The notes below the pieces were generated by a model, which worked only from the letters and a program-made list of their open reading frames with translations, was not told the DNA's origin and did not search any database. This document shows, piece after piece, positions 6,883 through 7,528 of a stretch of 7,528 nucleotides of DNA. Source of the DNA: Sulfurimonas sp. (GTDB lineage Bacteria > Campylobacterota > Campylobacteria > Campylobacterales > Sulfurimonadaceae). The stretch lies in the NCBI GenBank assembly GCA_002733945.2, contig NVXO02000010.1:47110-54637 (forward strand), read 5' to 3'. The translations under genes were made by a program, and so were the position numbers. Numbering within the stretch: the first letter of the stretch is position 1; every line of letters starts with the position of its first letter.

Positions 6883-7528
6883 TGATAGATAAAATTATAC
6901 AACTATATGAAAATCGAGATTTAGAAGCACTTGATAAACTAGCTATTCCTACCTATAGAGAAATAAACAAAAAAAAAGGGTTTAAATCAGTATTGATGCT
7001 CTCTGCAAACAAGATCAAACACCTCTCTAAAATAGAGTCTCTTGATGCAGACTGTATTATGCTTAACCTTGAAGATGGTGTAAGTAGAGAAGAAAAACCT
7101 TTTGCTCTTGTACTGACGGCTATCTTTTTAACACAACTAAAAAAGTGCGATAAAAAACTTGTAGTTCGTGTAAATGCTTTAGACGAAGGTGGTTATGAAG
7201 AGATAACCTACTTAAACCAGTTTATGCCAGATGCCATTCGTGTACCTAAGATAAGAAACAAAGAGGAAGTTAAAAGTGTCTTAGCTCTTTTAAATGATGA
7301 GATAGACTTACACCTCTCAATAGAGACAGATTCCGCTTGGCACAATCTCTCTTCTTTAGCACTCAACAGAAGAGTTACTACATTTTATCTAGGTGTACTA
7401 GACCTCTTTGCAGATATGAAACTCTCTCAAGCACTTATAAACATAGATAATCCAACTATGACTTATATGCTTTCACACTTTCTTATCACAAGTAAGGCTA
7501 TGGGTGTAAAACCTGTAAGTTTTGTTTT
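6882..7528 (+). CDS. CitE/HpcH-HpaI-family lyase (citrate lyase beta-like), C-terminus cut by the window edge
   Basis: A TIM-barrel lyase of the CitE-like family, whose members cleave or hydrolyse (citra)malyl-CoA-type or related 2-hydroxy-acid thioesters with Mg2+. The exact substrate cannot be told here. There are 215 visible codons of a usual 280-300 or more. After a 33-residue N-terminal extension comes the family start FKSVLMLSANK. LEDGV at 63-67 has the conserved acidic pair, VVRVNALD at 94-101 has Arg96, VPKI lies at 121-124, IETDSAW at 147-153 has the metal-ligand-type Glu148, and LGVLDLFADM at 170-179 has Asp174. I chose the GTG at 6882-6884: it overlaps the cytochrome stop, and the first in-frame ATG, at residue 39 (LMLSA), would cut into the first barrel strand. 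The RBS is only the A/G-rich cytochrome end, suggesting coupling. ATP-citrate lyase subunits and malyl-CoA lyase proper are less likely given the divergent motifs (e.g. VPKIRN). Confidence 0.83.
   Translation, partial: MIDKIIQLYENRDLEALDKLAIPTYREINKKKGFKSVLMLSANKIKHLSKIESLDADCIMLNLEDGVSREEKPFALVLTAIFLTQLKKCDKKLVVRVNALDEGGYEEITYLNQFMPDAIRVPKIRNKEEVKSVLALLNDEIDLHLSIETDSAWHNLSSLALNRRVTTFYLGVLDLFADMKLSQALINIDNPTMTYMLSHFLITSKAMGVKPVSFV

Overview
The window looks like chromosomal DNA from a low-GC, free-living Campylobacterota (epsilonproteobacterium) close to Sulfurimonas. This rests on the flavour of the proteins, the A/T-rich intergenic DNA, promoters that show a TATAAT box without a clear -35 element, and a compact housekeeping operon. 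The genus is an inference made without any database search.

Left part (1-3303, minus strand): a tightly packed operon transcribed right to left: folD, lepB, an M50-type membrane metalloprotease, rpiB, a small membrane/coiled-coil protein of unknown function, and apt, which is cut by the window edge. Gene spacings run from a 14-base overlap to 10 bases. A probable promoter with a perfect TATAAT lies just upstream of folD. The genes serve one-carbon metabolism, protein export, membrane proteolysis, the pentose phosphate pathway and purine salvage, so this looks like a housekeeping operon rather than one pathway.

Middle part (3386-6415, minus strand): a two-component signalling pair. A six-TM histidine kinase is followed, 2 bases after its ancestral stop, by a response regulator with a receiver, a degenerate GGDEF and an EAL domain. 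Both genes are damaged. The kinase has lost the part of its ATPase domain between the N box and the G2 box (D/G1 and F boxes) and is out of frame afterwards; its last 45 codons survive in the -1 frame. The regulator is out of frame inside its EAL domain at two adjacent A7 runs. Those runs form two in-frame slippery heptamers (A_AAA_AAG and A_AAA_AAA), and a -1 shift at either restores a complete EAL domain with all expected catalytic residues. The locus is therefore either a recently decayed c-di-GMP pathway, a homopolymer on/off switch, or a case of frameshifting during expression.

Right part (6544-7528, plus strand): a divergently transcribed pair. A small secreted monohaem cytochrome c overlaps by one base (TAGTG) a GTG-started CitE/HpcH-HpaI-family lyase that runs off the right edge. 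The 128-base divergent intergenic region holds a probable kinase promoter and a weaker one for the cytochrome. I saw no tRNA or rRNA genes, IS elements, CRISPR arrays or phage genes. No gap between genes exceeds 130 bases.
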